The notes: generated by a model from the sequence alone, not told the origin. Shown: positions 1 to 10,059, counted from the stretch's first letter. The stretch is 41,379 nucleotides of DNA from Entamoeba histolytica HM-1:IMSS (GCF_000208925.1 NW_001915006.1:1-41379), one strand, 5' to 3'. A program made the numbers and translations.

Positions 1-2530
1 AGCTAATGATTGTATTAATCAAGTTTTCAATTCCATTTCATTTCGTAAACAACCATTTACACAAAAAGAAATGAAATATTTAAAAAAATATTATACGTTA
101 TTAACAATACCAAATCAAATTTGTTTAAAAACAATATTAAATAGGGTAAATGTTAATGACATTTCAATAGAATTTGAAGAAGAATTACAAAAGACATGTA
201 CAGATATTACAGATCCATCAACAAGAACGGAAGTGAGTGAAGTTGATCTTGGCAATAGCAATGAAAATATACCAAAACGAAATAACATTGTCCCTGTAAC
301 TAAATTACAAAAGAGTGAACCAAAATATTCATTTGCTAGATATTGGATTCTTGACTCAATTAGAGCACAACATTTTATGAAAACTATTCAAGAATTACCA
401 AAAAAAATTTTTGATGAAGTTGAAGAAATTAATGAAATAAATGTATTTGAAAAAGAATTTGTTATGGAGAAATGTGAATTTAAACAAAGAAATGATATAA
501 ATGAGAATTTATATATTCCAATGTTTATAAATGTTCCTAAAAAATTAACTCCAACACAAGAATTTAGAATTGAAAAAGATCATCAACCAATTATATTTAA
601 ATTCTTTTTTAAAGATGATGTTAAATTAGGAAATGTTATTATTGTTTGTAGACCAACAGAAGACCAAATGAATAATGGTTGTATTGTTTTTGGACAATAT
701 AAATTTAATTATATTGGAACTATTGGAAGAAATGAACCATTTGGAGTATTTATTGATTTTACTCATAGTCGTAATTCTCTTGAATTTTTAAGTCATTTTC
801 CAGGAGTAGAAGATAAGGTATCACCAATTAATTGTATTCATTATTTTAGTATTTTTCAAAAAGCAACACCAATAGAGATTACAGATGGAACATATTATCC
901 AGACGTTACAATAATGGAAATAATTCCAGATCAATTAACATACACAGGTATTATTTCTTATGACTTAGTAACTCTTTATTGGTCTAAAATATCAAGAGAT
1001 AAGAAATCAGTTTATAGTGTTCCAACATTATTAAGACTATTATATAAAGGATATCTTGGTGATTTTATTGTCTCACAAACAATTGAAAATAAAGTTTATG
1101 TTCATCGTCAAATGTTAAGTCTTATTGGTGATGTTGGTCAAATTTTATTGTTTGATAGATCAAATGCTGTTCCATATGGTATGATATCACATAATGTTGT
1201 TGCAATGTTATTACATTATGGAGTTAAACCTGATTTATTATTTTCTAAAGTAGAAAAACACGTTTCAGAAAAGAAAATCACTAGCATTATGACAAGAGAC
1301 AATTCACAATATCTTTATAGTATTATTGATCAACAAGAACCTTTTTCTAAAGCATTAAAAGAACATATTAATATTTCTCAATTATTGTTACAAAGACATA
1401 TTCCATTATATCCATCATATAGACTTGTAGGAGTATTAGACCCTTATGGAATATTAGAACCAGGAGAAATTGCAATAGGGTTAGTCAAAAATATATTAAT
1501 ATCATTTGGTAAAACAGCACTTGTTGCAAATAATAATGATATACATCCACTTTCATTAAAAAGGTTTATAATAAATAACTCAAAATATCCAATAAATGAT
1601 TTTACTGGATGCATTATTTTTAGTTCAAAAGATCCATATTATTATGTTAATACAGAATTTGACTCTATTAACTTTACATATAGAAGAAGTGACTTTATTG
1701 TATTTCAAGAAAAAGAAAGAAAAGAAGATAGACAAGATGAATTAATGAAACTTGATATTGAAAATGTTATTGATATGATGGAAGTAAAACAACCATTTTT
1801 TAATCTTATTGGAAGAATTATTAATCAAACAAGTTTTCAACAAGAAAAGTTTATTCATTCTCATTTACTAAATTCATTAATTAATAATGATTTAGAATCA
1901 TTTCAGTCATTTGCAGATACATTTATTAAGTTAAAACATACAGATAAAATTATGGAAGTAAGAGAATGTTTATTTAGAATTAGAAAAATACCTTATTCAA
2001 TTAATTTTTTTGGAGTACCATTAGATGCTATTACTTCTCATCAAAGATTTAATGATTTATTAAATACATTCATTGAACAAGAAGCAAAAAAAATAGAAAC
2101 ATTATATAAATCTTCTTCAAGAAAAGAATATGCAAATAAACAATTATTAAATGATGCAAATGAATGTAATGAAGATTTAATTCAACAAGCAAGAAAACAA
2201 TGGTTTTATTATTCAACAAAATTAAATAAAATTTTAAAAAATAATCCAAATTGGTTAATAGAATTTCTAATTGGTTCTTCATTAAGAAAAGGTTCTCAAG
2301 AACGTGCAATTGAAAAATTAAAAAATAAATATAAATTATTTAATTGTGAAGAAAAAACAAGAAGGTTAGTTGCTTTAGCTCGTTATAAAGTTGTTTATAC
2401 TGAACAAATAGAAAATGAAACTATATTATTATCTCCTAGTTTTGCATTTATATTATCCCAAGAATTATTCTTGACAAAAGAAGAAACATTTGCTTTACAA
2501 TCAAATAATGCAATTATTCATTTAGAATAA
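1..2530 (+). CDS. RNA-dependent RNA polymerase-like protein, 5'-truncated by window edge, degenerate active site
   Basis: The frame is open from base 2, so the start lies outside the window; the first internal Met is at 71 (819 residues from there). I infer a eukaryotic cellular RdRP (RNA-silencing amplification type). Residues 451-466 (from that Met) read RLVGVLDPYGILEPGE, matching the family's 'R-x-x-G-V-x-D-x-x-G-x-L' block. H492-P493 lie where the 'R-x-P-x-x-H-P-G-D' block sits, and a hydrophobic 'CIIFSSKD' segment follows, as in the family. The next block should be the catalytic D-x-D-G-D loop but reads E529-F-D531-S-I533-N-F, so only one acidic residue is in register plus a Glu. A helical tail follows, as in RdRPs. 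The protein may be catalytically dead or very divergent. The family call rests on motif order, not a search. It converges with the mannomutase gene 72 bp downstream. Confidence 0.6.
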   Translation, partial: ANDCINQVFNSISFRKQPFTQKEMKYLKKYYTLLTIPNQICLKTILNRVNVNDISIEFEEELQKTCTDITDPSTRTEVSEVDLGNSNENIPKRNNIVPVTKLQKSEPKYSFARYWILDSIRAQHFMKTIQELPKKIFDEVEEINEINVFEKEFVMEKCEFKQRNDINENLYIPMFINVPKKLTPTQEFRIEKDHQPIIFKFFFKDDVKLGNVIIVCRPTEDQMNNGCIVFGQYKFNYIGTIGRNEPFGVFIDFTHSRNSLEFLSHFPGVEDKVSPINCIHYFSIFQKATPIEITDGTYYPDVTIMEIIPDQLTYTGIISYDLVTLYWSKISRDKKSVYSVPTLLRLLYKGYLGDFIVSQTIENKVYVHRQMLSLIGDVGQILLFDRSNAVPYGMISHNVVAMLLHYGVKPDLLFSKVEKHVSEKKITSIMTRDNSQYLYSIIDQQEPFSKALKEHINISQLLLQRHIPLYPSYRLVGVLDPYGILEPGEIAIGLVKNILISFGKTALVANNNDIHPLSLKRFIINNSKYPINDFTGCIIFSSKDPYYYVNTEFDSINFTYRRSDFIVFQEKERKEDRQDELMKLDIENVIDMMEVKQPFFNLIGRIINQTSFQQEKFIHSHLLNSLINNDLESFQSFADTFIKLKHTDKIMEVRECLFRIRKIPYSINFFGVPLDAITSHQRFNDLLNTFIEQEAKKIETLYKSSSRKEYANKQLLNDANECNEDLIQQARKQWFYYSTKLNKILKNNPNWLIEFLIGSSLRKGSQERAIEKLKNKYKLFNCEEKTRRLVALARYKVVYTEQIENETILLSPSFAFILSQELFLTKEETFALQSNNAIIHLE

Positions 2531-2602
2531 TTGAATAAATAAAATTTGATTAATAAAAAATAATAATTTCTTTAAATTAAATTTTGTTTTTTTTTTTTCT
2601 TT

Positions 2603-3334
2603 TTAAAGTCCCATTTCTTTCATTATTTTCATTACATCTTCTGGTCCATTAACTTGATGAACTTTATTAATAATTGAAGATTGTGCCATTTCATAGTCAT
2701 TTCCTCCTTTCATAGTTCTATCTCCAAAAAATTCAAAATGAGAATATTTGTTTTTAATATAATTTAATGAATATGTTTTATCCCATCCAACTGGATAACA
2801 ATCAAAACTAATTTGTCCTCCAATTGCAAATACAAGATTTAATTCACTAAATTCTTTTTTTATTTTTTCAATAAGTTGTTCTCTAATATGATGCTCTTTA
2901 TCATATTTAAAGAATTCTTCTCGTTCTTCTTGAGAACAATTTCTTCCTATTGGTGAAACATTTAAATTACCACTACGTAATTCTATAAAAGTTCCTGTTT
3001 TTATTGGAATATCAATTTTAGATATCTCTACCAAAATATAATTTATTAGTTTATTGTATTTCTCTTGTCCTACATGTTCTTTAAAACTTAATTTACCAAT
3101 ACAAACACCATCTTGATATGTAACTAATCCATTCTCACAAAAAACAAATTTAAAGTATTCTGTAACATCATCTCCTAATTGCTCTTTTAATTTAGGTAAA
3201 TCTGAACCACTAACAACTCCTAAATCAATTTTTTTTCCAGCTTCTTTAAGAAATGTTTTCATTTCTTGAGTAATTTTGTTTCTTGGTTTAGTTAACGTTC
3301 CATCCATATCAAATAATAAAATTGTGTTATTCAT
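2603..3334 (-). CDS. PMM: phosphomannomutase (eukaryotic PMM, HAD superfamily)
   Basis: Cytosolic enzyme that interconverts mannose-6-phosphate and mannose-1-phosphate, feeding GDP-mannose for glycans and GPI anchors. The 243 residues match the roughly 245-residue eukaryotic PMM family along their whole length. The HAD nucleophile motif is DMDGT at residues 9-13 (Asp9 nucleophile, Asp11 acid/base). The cap-domain substrate block is FIELRSGNLNVSPIGR at 116-131, and the C-terminal metal-binding block is GDRTMKGGND at 204-213. All catalytic blocks are intact. The ATG at 3334 gives the usual N-terminus just ahead of the nucleophile motif. A GAAC element in the gene's own orientation (bases 3359-3362) sits 25-28 bp upstream. 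The gene is divergent from the nucleotidase gene. Confidence 0.96.
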   Translation of the reverse strand: MNNTILLFDMDGTLTKPRNKITQEMKTFLKEAGKKIDLGVVSGSDLPKLKEQLGDDVTEYFKFVFCENGLVTYQDGVCIGKLSFKEHVGQEKYNKLINYILVEISKIDIPIKTGTFIELRSGNLNVSPIGRNCSQEEREEFFKYDKEHHIREQLIEKIKKEFSELNLVFAIGGQISFDCYPVGWDKTYSLNYIKNKYSHFEFFGDRTMKGGNDYEMAQSSIINKVHQVNGPEDVMKIMKEMGL

Positions 3335-3423
3335 TACTAATTTAAATAAAATTTTTAAGTTCTTTTTTATTTTTTATTGTTTTTTTTTTTAATAAAAAGA
3401 ACTACAAAGGGTTATAAATAATA
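3335..3423. promoter_or_regulatory. shared 89-bp divergent promoter region with GAAC elements on both strands
   Basis: The mannomutase ATG (minus, 3334) and the nucleotidase ATG (plus, 3424) are only 89 bp apart. AAAAAGAACT-like boxes lie on the minus strand (GAAC at 3359-3362) and on the plus strand (GAAC at 3399-3402), each 20-30 bp ahead of its own start. GAAC is an established Entamoeba core-promoter element. The middle is a long T tract. Bidirectional use is inference. Confidence 0.5.
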
Positions 3424-4281
3424 ATGCAAACTTCGTTATTTGAATTTGCTAATGTTCTTATTACAGCAGTAAAAGAAGCAAGTTATAGTATTAGTAAATT
3501 TAAAGAAGAAGTTGAAATAAAATATAAGTCTGATGGGTCAGAAGTAACACAAGTTGATACACAATCACAACAAATCATATTTTCTATAATTAAAAATAAA
3601 TATCCCACAATTAATATTATTGGAGAAGAAGATGTTGAAAATGGAATTCCTGATAATCAATTGCCAACAATTACACAATTATCATTTGGTTCATTAGAAA
3701 ATAAAATAATTAATATTAATGATATTATTATTTATGTTGATCCACTTGATGGAACTGACTGTTATACACATAAACAATATGATAGTGTTTGTGTTTTAGT
3801 TGGAGTAACTTATAAAGGAAAACCAATGATAGGAATAGTTTCTAAACCATTTTATAATAATGAAATAACATTTGCAATTGAGAATTATATTTCATCTATT
3901 TCACTTCAACCATTAAATGACAAAATTATTTTTGTATGTAGTAAAAAAAATGATATTCAACATTTAATTAAATCATTTCCTGATCCTTATGAAGTTAAAT
4001 ATAAAGGTGGATCTGGTGCTAAAATGATGGCTATTATTCATCAAGAAGCAGACATTTATTATCATCCATTAATTCAATCATGTACTTGGGATACACTTGC
4101 TGCACAAGTAATTCTTGAAGCACAAGGAGGAATAGTTTGTGACATTTATGGAAATCCACTTTGTTATCCATCTTCAAAAAAAGAATCTATGAGACATAAA
4201 AAAGGGGTATTATGCTTAAGTCCTAGAGCAAAAAAATATTTACCTTATATGTTATCTATTTCAAAAACAATTTTACTTTAA
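3424..4281 (+). CDS. 3'(2'),5'-bisphosphate nucleotidase / inositol monophosphatase family
   Basis: Mg-dependent, lithium-sensitive-type phosphatase, 285 residues. The family hallmarks are in order: GEED at 67-70, DPLDGTD at 106-112 (metal and phosphate binding), and W222-D223 inside CTWDTLAAQVILEAQGG. The segment after DPLDGT, including GKPMIGIVSKPFYN, resembles BPNT1 (PAP phosphatase) more than inositol monophosphatase. The likely substrate is therefore 3'-phosphoadenosine 5'-phosphate from sulfate activation; Entamoeba does activate sulfate. All metal ligands I can see are present. The substrate choice between PAP and inositol phosphates is inference. The ATG at 3424 gives the expected N-terminal helix and follows a GAAC box. 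Confidence 0.85.
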   Translation: MQTSLFEFANVLITAVKEASYSISKFKEEVEIKYKSDGSEVTQVDTQSQQIIFSIIKNKYPTINIIGEEDVENGIPDNQLPTITQLSFGSLENKIININDIIIYVDPLDGTDCYTHKQYDSVCVLVGVTYKGKPMIGIVSKPFYNNEITFAIENYISSISLQPLNDKIIFVCSKKNDIQHLIKSFPDPYEVKYKGGSGAKMMAIIHQEADIYYHPLIQSCTWDTLAAQVILEAQGGIVCDIYGNPLCYPSSKKESMRHKKGVLCLSPRAKKYLPYMLSISKTILL

Positions 4282-4660
4282 AACAATTGAATTTTTTATG
4301 AATAAATTATTTATAATAATATCTTTTATTATTTTTTATTAAACAATTCAAATTGACAAAGAAAATTTAATTAAATTAAGTTTTAATAATATTTAGTATT
4401 TAAAATAAATTATTATAATAAAAATATTCTGAAAAGATTCAAAAAGATTAAAAATAAATAAAAAGAGAAAAAAATGGTTTTTGAAATATCAACAATTATT
4501 ATTGTTATTTCTATGAATTATAACAATTAAAGTGAAGATAGAAAGTCAAAAATAACACACAAACATTAAAATATATCAAAATATTGAATCACCTGTTATC
4601 TTCTAGTTATGGTGTTGCATTTATATAGGAAATATCTTATTTAATATTACATGAATGACA

Positions 4661-4794
4661 ATGATTAATTATTATGATGATGAAATATCATTTATTATTA
4701 GAGAAGAAGAAGAGGTTTTTTTAGTTGTTAATATGAAGGTTTACATGCTACTATAGGTATTATCAAAGAAAAAGAATATTCAGGTATTTGTTGA
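4661..4794 (+). pseudogene. possible short coding relic with one frame change
   Basis: A 31-codon ORF (4661-4756) with acidic content, including IIREEEEVFLVVN, is followed from 4735 in another frame by a coding-like segment, EGLHATIGIIKEKEYSGIC, that ends at a TGA. Composition here is less A/T-monotonous than its surroundings. I do not recognise a family. It may simply be chance. Confidence 0.2.
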
Positions 4795-5974
4795 TAAATG
4801 ATATTATTTTTAATAATATAATGGGGGTAATGATATATCATTCATTATAAAATAAGAAAATAAAGAATGAGGATATTTAAGTATACAATACAATTCAAAT
4901 AAAGAAGTGATAATTACTTAAAAAATGAATAAAAAAGTGATGATGTTTGAAAAAAAAAATATTAATCTAATCTAAAGAAAGAAATGAAGAATAAAACATC
5001 AAATTTCTTAACAATGAAAAATAAAAAATAAGAAAATAGTTGCTGAGTAACCAATCTTAAAGCATAAAGATGTATCTAATCCCTGCTGAGTAAAGAACAA
5101 TAAAAAATACATGTAATAATACTTTATAAACAGCTTTTTAATACTTATAAAGAAAAATAAAACTTATTATTTTTTATCGTTATTTGTAGTTTTCATCTTC
5201 TTTTCTTATTATTAAAATAAAGTGAAATTAATGGTATTGTTGAAGGAATAATAAAGAATGTTTTTAACAAAACTACATAAATTGATTATATTTTTATTAA
5301 TTCAACTTGTATCAACTTTCTTGAAAAGGTTATATTAAATAACTTAAATTATCCCTTTTAATAATAAAATTTGAAACAAGAAATAATAATGATGTGAATA
5401 ATAAAATATGTTTAAAATTAGTAAACAAGTATGATTAAGTCATGTTTTATTGTCTTAGAAATTTTTATTTATTGTATAATCAAACTAAATCATAACATTT
5501 TTGGGTTAATAAACAATATCAAATTCCTCAAAATAGGTTGTTCTAAATAAAGAGAACAGTTTTATATTTAAGTCTTTCATTCATTTGTTAATTGATGTAT
5601 TACCCACTTGTTATTTTCAAGAAATTATTCTCAAAGGATTCTATTTTTATAAATAATGTTTTATTTATGTATCAAAGATAAACTCATTTTTATTCTTTTT
5701 TTATAGGAAAAACACTTATTTAATACAATGAAAAATTGTGTGTTTCTTTAAATATGATTGGTAAAAATGAAATGTATCCCTCATAACTTTTACATAAAAA
5801 CTTAAAATAACATTCTACAAAAAATAATGATTAAAATAAAACAACACTTTCTTCTTTTATCAAAATACTTTATCTTTTAAAATCAAAATGATGTTAATCT
5901 AATGATAGGAAAAAAACCCGAAAATTTAGGTTATGCAATGAAAATTTCTTTTCTTTTCCAAAAAAATGAAACGA

Positions 5975-6022
5975 CAAAAGGGGTTTAAAACCATATTTTG
6001 ATCTTATAATTTCATTACCGTA
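5975..6022 (+). promoter_or_regulatory. putative core promoter of the five-TM gene
   Basis: A GGGGTTTAAAACC stretch about 35 bp before the ATG at 6023 resembles the Entamoeba TATA-like element (GTATTTAAA class). No clean GAAC box was seen here. Confidence 0.3.
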
Positions 6023-7915
6023 ATGAAGCACTCTACTATTTTATTGCTTTGTTTTTTACTTGTCATTGTTCTTGGTGATAATACTAATACCACTGTTGAT
6101 CCACCTTTTACACCAAACTCTAAAGACTCAATTCCTAAAAATAGAGCATACCATCCCAATTGGTTTACTGGAAAAAGTCAATATGGAACATTAAATTATT
6201 GTAATAACCCTGAAGGATTTAATATTACAGAAGACATTACTAAGTCATGTTTTATTGGTCCTTATGCAGAGTCTTTGGTAATTCCATCTGCATTACTTAT
6301 TATTATCTTTGTTATTATTGTTATCATTGTTATTATTTTTTCTTGTACTAGATGTTGTTGTGGACCTTGTTGTGCCGCAAGACATGGAATTTGCTTCCCA
6401 AAAGATGAAAAGGCATATTCTACAATGGGATGGTTATGCTGGTTAATTGTTTCTATTGCTGTATTTGCAATCTTTTTAATTCCATTCTTAGCAATTGGTT
6501 TTGTTGGAAATTCTAATATGACAGTTGCATTAAAAGATGTAAAAGAAAGTTTCTTTGATACATACGATTCTATGATTGACATTTATAGAAAAACATATAC
6601 TACTATAGATTCTATTGATTTAACAGGATTACAGAATTTAACTGGTTTTGATAACAGTAGTTTTAATAGTATAGTACAAACTATTTCTGATTTAAATGGT
6701 AAGATTAATAAAGTTGATAATACTGTTTCTACTGCAAAGAAAGGAGTTAATTGGATTGAAATTGCAAGAGAAGTTTTTATAGACTTAATTTTCATTGTTC
6801 CATTAGTTGGAGTTCTTTTATTCTTTATTGGGGCTGTTTGTAAATGTTGTTGTTTATCTATTTCAATTTTCCCATGTTCTATTATTTTTGCAAGTATTGC
6901 AGTTATTGTGGTTGCAGTAGAATTCCCTATTGTCACTGTTATTTCAGATGGCTGTGTATATCTCATTGAAACAATGGATCCAAATACTGTTAGTAACGAT
7001 ACAGGTAGTAATGTTGAATTAATTCTTTCTACTTTCAAAAATTGTAGTAGTTCTGAATTAAATACAATGGTTAATCAATTTTATGATATTGAAAAACAGG
7101 TTGTAGGTGTTGGTGTTGATTTCTATAATACAGTTTGTAGTTCTGATAATATTAAATCTTCTAGTTTAATTCGTTGGAACCCTGATCATTATGCGGATTG
7201 TATTAATTCTCCTAACAATAATGGTCTTTGTGTTTTAAAAATTAATACAACAAGTACTACTGTTACTGTTTCTCCTATGAATTGTGCAGATGCTCCTGAT
7301 AGTAGCACTGCATCAATTTCTGATATTGTACAAACTGTTGAAAATATATCATTTTCAGATTATAAATTCTATTACGTTGATTATTCAAATGTAAATGGAC
7401 AAGCACAAGCTGAAATTTTGGCTCAAATCAGTACTGCACCAGTTAAATGTGAGTCAGTAAGTTATCAAACTAGTGGTAATTCAGGAAATTGGGTCATGAC
7501 AGATGTTGCATGTTCTGAACCAAATAAGATAGGTATTGATCAATGTGCTACAGCATGTCCAGATGATTACAAACAATATGCCGATACTGTAAATTCATTA
7601 CTTTCAGTTGCTAATTCATTAACATCAGTTATTGATATTATTACAAAGGAAGTTATTCCATTAATTAGTTGTGATTCAATAAATACAAAAGTAACAAATG
7701 TAAAAGAAGCTACTTGTTATAGATTTATTGATCATGAAACATTATTGGTTACTGGATTATTAGGATATGCTGTATCTTTATGTATTATCTTTGGATTCTC
7801 GTTATTAGCAATTAAAAGATTTAATAAGAAGAATTATAGTCCTGTTGATGAATCAACAAAATACTATGATGACCAAGATAGTAATGGAATTGAATTAACT
7901 AATGGGCCTAACTGA
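6023..7915 (+). CDS. five-transmembrane Tweety/prominin-like membrane protein
   Basis: Plasma-membrane type protein of 630 residues. A signal peptide (1-18) is followed by a short ectodomain with N-glycosylation sites. TM1 is ~84-107, then a Cys-cluster cytosolic turn (CTRCCCGPCC, ~108-117), then TM2 ~136-161. An extracellular helical loop (~162-248) with NMT, NLT and NSS sites follows. TM3 is ~251-273, a second Cys cluster (CKCCC) lies at ~273-277, TM4 is ~279-306. A large Cys-rich ectodomain (~307-573), TM5 (~574-597) and a 33-residue tail with YYDDQDS complete it. Five TMs with Cys-rich cytosolic turns after TM1 and TM3 is the plan shared by Tweety and prominin families. The assignment rests on topology and Cys pattern, not on a search. 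Lipid handling, ion conduction or membrane curvature are possible roles but unproven here. Confidence 0.6.
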   Translation: MKHSTILLLCFLLVIVLGDNTNTTVDPPFTPNSKDSIPKNRAYHPNWFTGKSQYGTLNYCNNPEGFNITEDITKSCFIGPYAESLVIPSALLIIIFVIIVIIVIIFSCTRCCCGPCCAARHGICFPKDEKAYSTMGWLCWLIVSIAVFAIFLIPFLAIGFVGNSNMTVALKDVKESFFDTYDSMIDIYRKTYTTIDSIDLTGLQNLTGFDNSSFNSIVQTISDLNGKINKVDNTVSTAKKGVNWIEIAREVFIDLIFIVPLVGVLLFFIGAVCKCCCLSISIFPCSIIFASIAVIVVAVEFPIVTVISDGCVYLIETMDPNTVSNDTGSNVELILSTFKNCSSSELNTMVNQFYDIEKQVVGVGVDFYNTVCSSDNIKSSSLIRWNPDHYADCINSPNNNGLCVLKINTTSTTVTVSPMNCADAPDSSTASISDIVQTVENISFSDYKFYYVDYSNVNGQAQAEILAQISTAPVKCESVSYQTSGNSGNWVMTDVACSEPNKIGIDQCATACPDDYKQYADTVNSLLSVANSLTSVIDIITKEVIPLISCDSINTKVTNVKEATCYRFIDHETLLVTGLLGYAVSLCIIFGFSLLAIKRFNKKNYSPVDESTKYYDDQDSNGIELTNGPN

Positions 7916-7987
7916 AATTTAAATATACAAAGATAAGTCTTACAAATTTAATTAAAAAATCTTTTGTAACGTTTAATTTATTCTCTT

Positions 7988-10059
7988 TTAATTTATTAGA
8001 GCAATTTCTTGGTTTGATGTAATAAATGAAGCTAAAACATTAACCACTTCTTTAAAATCAGGTCTATTTGATGGTTGTTCATTCCAACATCTTGCCATCA
8101 AACTTGAATACATTAAATCAACGTTTTCTGGAATTTTTGGACGTAGATGAGCATTAACAACATAATCAGAGATACTTTTTAAAGGTATATTTTTATAAGG
8201 AATGTCTCGAGTAAGAAATTCCCACATTATAATTCCAAAAGAATAAACATCTACTTTTTGACAATAAGGTTTTCTTGCTAAAATCTCTGGAGCAATCCAA
8301 GAAAGAGTACCACAAACTGTTGTTTTAATTGTTTCATTATTATTAAGTGATATTGACAATCCAAAGTCACTTACCTTAACTCTCCATAAAGAATCTACTA
8401 ATAAATTACTTGACTTAAGGTCTCTATGAATAATTGGTGGTATTTTACTATGAAGATAATACATTCCACTTGCTGCGTCATGGAGCATTTTTAATCTTCT
8501 TTTCCATGTAAGATAAATACTTTTATCAGCTAAAATACTTCTTACCGATCCTCTTTCCATTAATTCCATAACAATTAAAATATAATTCATATCTGTTCCA
8601 CTTCCAAAGAGTTGAAGAACACAAGGATGTCTTAGGTGTTTCATTAATTGAACTTCTTTTGTAAATTGAAGAATAGTATTATCTATAACCATTCTTGTTG
8701 GAATCAATTTAACAGCAACACTTTGACCTCTCCATGTTGCTCTCCATACATTTCCAAAAGTTCCTTTTCCAAGAATGATATCACAAACAACTTCATTTGG
8801 ATTAATAAAATCTTCAGTTAGGGATATATTTTTTTTCTTAGTTTTAATAATACAAAGAATAACAAATATCAGTACCAAGACAAATATTCCAATAATTAGT
8901 GTAGAAGTTACAACAATAATCAATCGGTGTGTTAATGAAGTATTAGAAGGATATTCTATTGGAATAAAAAATGAAAGATGTTGTGGAGATTCATCTTGAC
9001 CATTAAGAATAATACCCAAATTTATTGTTGAATTAAAAAGTTTAGATACAATGTTATCAACATCACAGAAAAGTTTAGTTTCTTCTTCATAGAGAGCATT
9101 TACAATAAACTCCTCTTGGTTTTTTTTAATTTTACACTTAGCATTATTTGTTGATAAAAATCCATTTCCTTTAACTAAAATAACTTGGGACTGAGTAAAT
9201 GTTATTAATTCAGCTGAAGTCAGTGTGATATTATAAAAACTGAATTTTACAAAAGAATTAGTAACACTGAGATTTAATCCTGGTCTTTCCAAAATAACAT
9301 TAATATTAATCCAATTATTTAATGTTGTAATATTAGGAAGAATACAACACCCATGAGTGTCATCAATATGTTGGAATGGTACTTCAATAATATCAAAATA
9401 ACATGAGAATTTTCTTGAAGACTCAACATTTGATTGTGTTGTTATTTTAATTAAACTACCACCAGTAATTGGTGCAGAAGACGGAAATAAAGAAATAATT
9501 TCTGGGAGTGTTGTTTTAAAATGAAATGTAACTTTAAAGAGATGGATACATAATATATTATTTAATTCAATCAATTGAATTGAGTTTAATCCATTAATAA
9601 CACTATTTCCTTTCATTGTAAAGATAAGAGTTTTAACACAATTTCCTAATGTTCCCCAAGGCTGGGTATTTAGAGTTGATTGTTTTTGGTTGTTATTGAT
9701 TTTAATTTGAAGAAATGAAGGAGGTGAATATAAGTCAAGATTAGAACCATATTGAAGTGTTATATTTACATATTCACAGATAGTATCATTTAGTATTTCA
9801 ATTGTTTTATAAAATGGATTAAAAAGAAATGAGTTACTTCTTGAACAATCAGTTGTAGATATGTATTTTAAATTTTCAGGACATTGAGTGTCATAAGGAA
9901 TAGTTTGATTCTAATAATAATTATTTCTTCTTATTGAATTAGTAAAAAAAAAAGATTAAAACTACAAACAGATTCAAATATAAATTCAAGTTCTGAATTA
10001 AATTGATAACTTCCATTAGAATATTTAATGATGAATACTATTACAAATGATAGTAACAT
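7988..10059 (-). CDS. TMK-type receptor kinase with IPT/TIG ectodomain, two exons
   Basis: Single-pass receptor-like kinase, 670 residues, encoded by exon 1 (10059-9970) and exon 2 (9910-7988). The short first exon supplies the signal peptide (MLLSFVIVFIIKYSNG). The exon 2 frame is open upstream of the internal Met at 9616 as far as the splice site. The ectodomain has an IPT/TIG domain (~166-221, PEIISLFPSSAPITGG) and a second TIG-like unit (~258-345). The TM is ~360-385. The TKL-like kinase domain is ~406-661, with GKGTFG at 411-416, Lys431, HRDLKSSN from 525, DFG from 545 and APE at 570-572. All catalytic residues are intact. Entamoeba has a large TMK family; this member lacks the CXXC-rich ectodomain found in many of them. 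The ligand is unknown. It converges on the five-TM gene with 72 bp between stops. Confidence 0.85.
9911..9969 (-). other. 59-bp intron in the receptor kinase gene
   Basis: On the minus strand it starts GTTTGT and ends TTATTATTAG, both Entamoeba consensus. It joins 30 codons of exon 1 (signal peptide) in phase 0 to the exon 2 reading frame, which otherwise meets a stop at the acceptor. Confidence 0.85.

Larger units (their letters stand above)
4282..6022. other. 1.7-kb intergenic region, no intact gene
   Basis: Extremely A+T-rich DNA with stops in all frames and no tRNA-like fold that I could recognise. A possible coding relic lies at 4661-4794. A 10-bp direct repeat TGCTGAGTAA occurs at 5041-5050 and 5084-5093. 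The last ~45 bp hold a GGGGTTTAAAACC box, which may serve as the TATA-like element for the gene starting at 6023. Confidence 0.6.

Noticed and set aside
2070..2309. 79-codon minus-strand ORF inside the RdRP-like gene
   Set aside because: L/F/I-rich shadow of A/T coding sequence on the opposite strand; no motif and no promoter.
5041..5093. 10-bp direct repeat TGCTGAGTAA as a mobile-element target duplication
   Set aside because: Only 33 bp lie between copies, with no terminal inverted repeats or coding sequence; chance is likely.
6262..7038. Two long minus-strand ORFs opposite the five-TM gene
   Set aside because: The true gene has a signal peptide, TMs and Cys pattern; the antisense frames have no domain logic.
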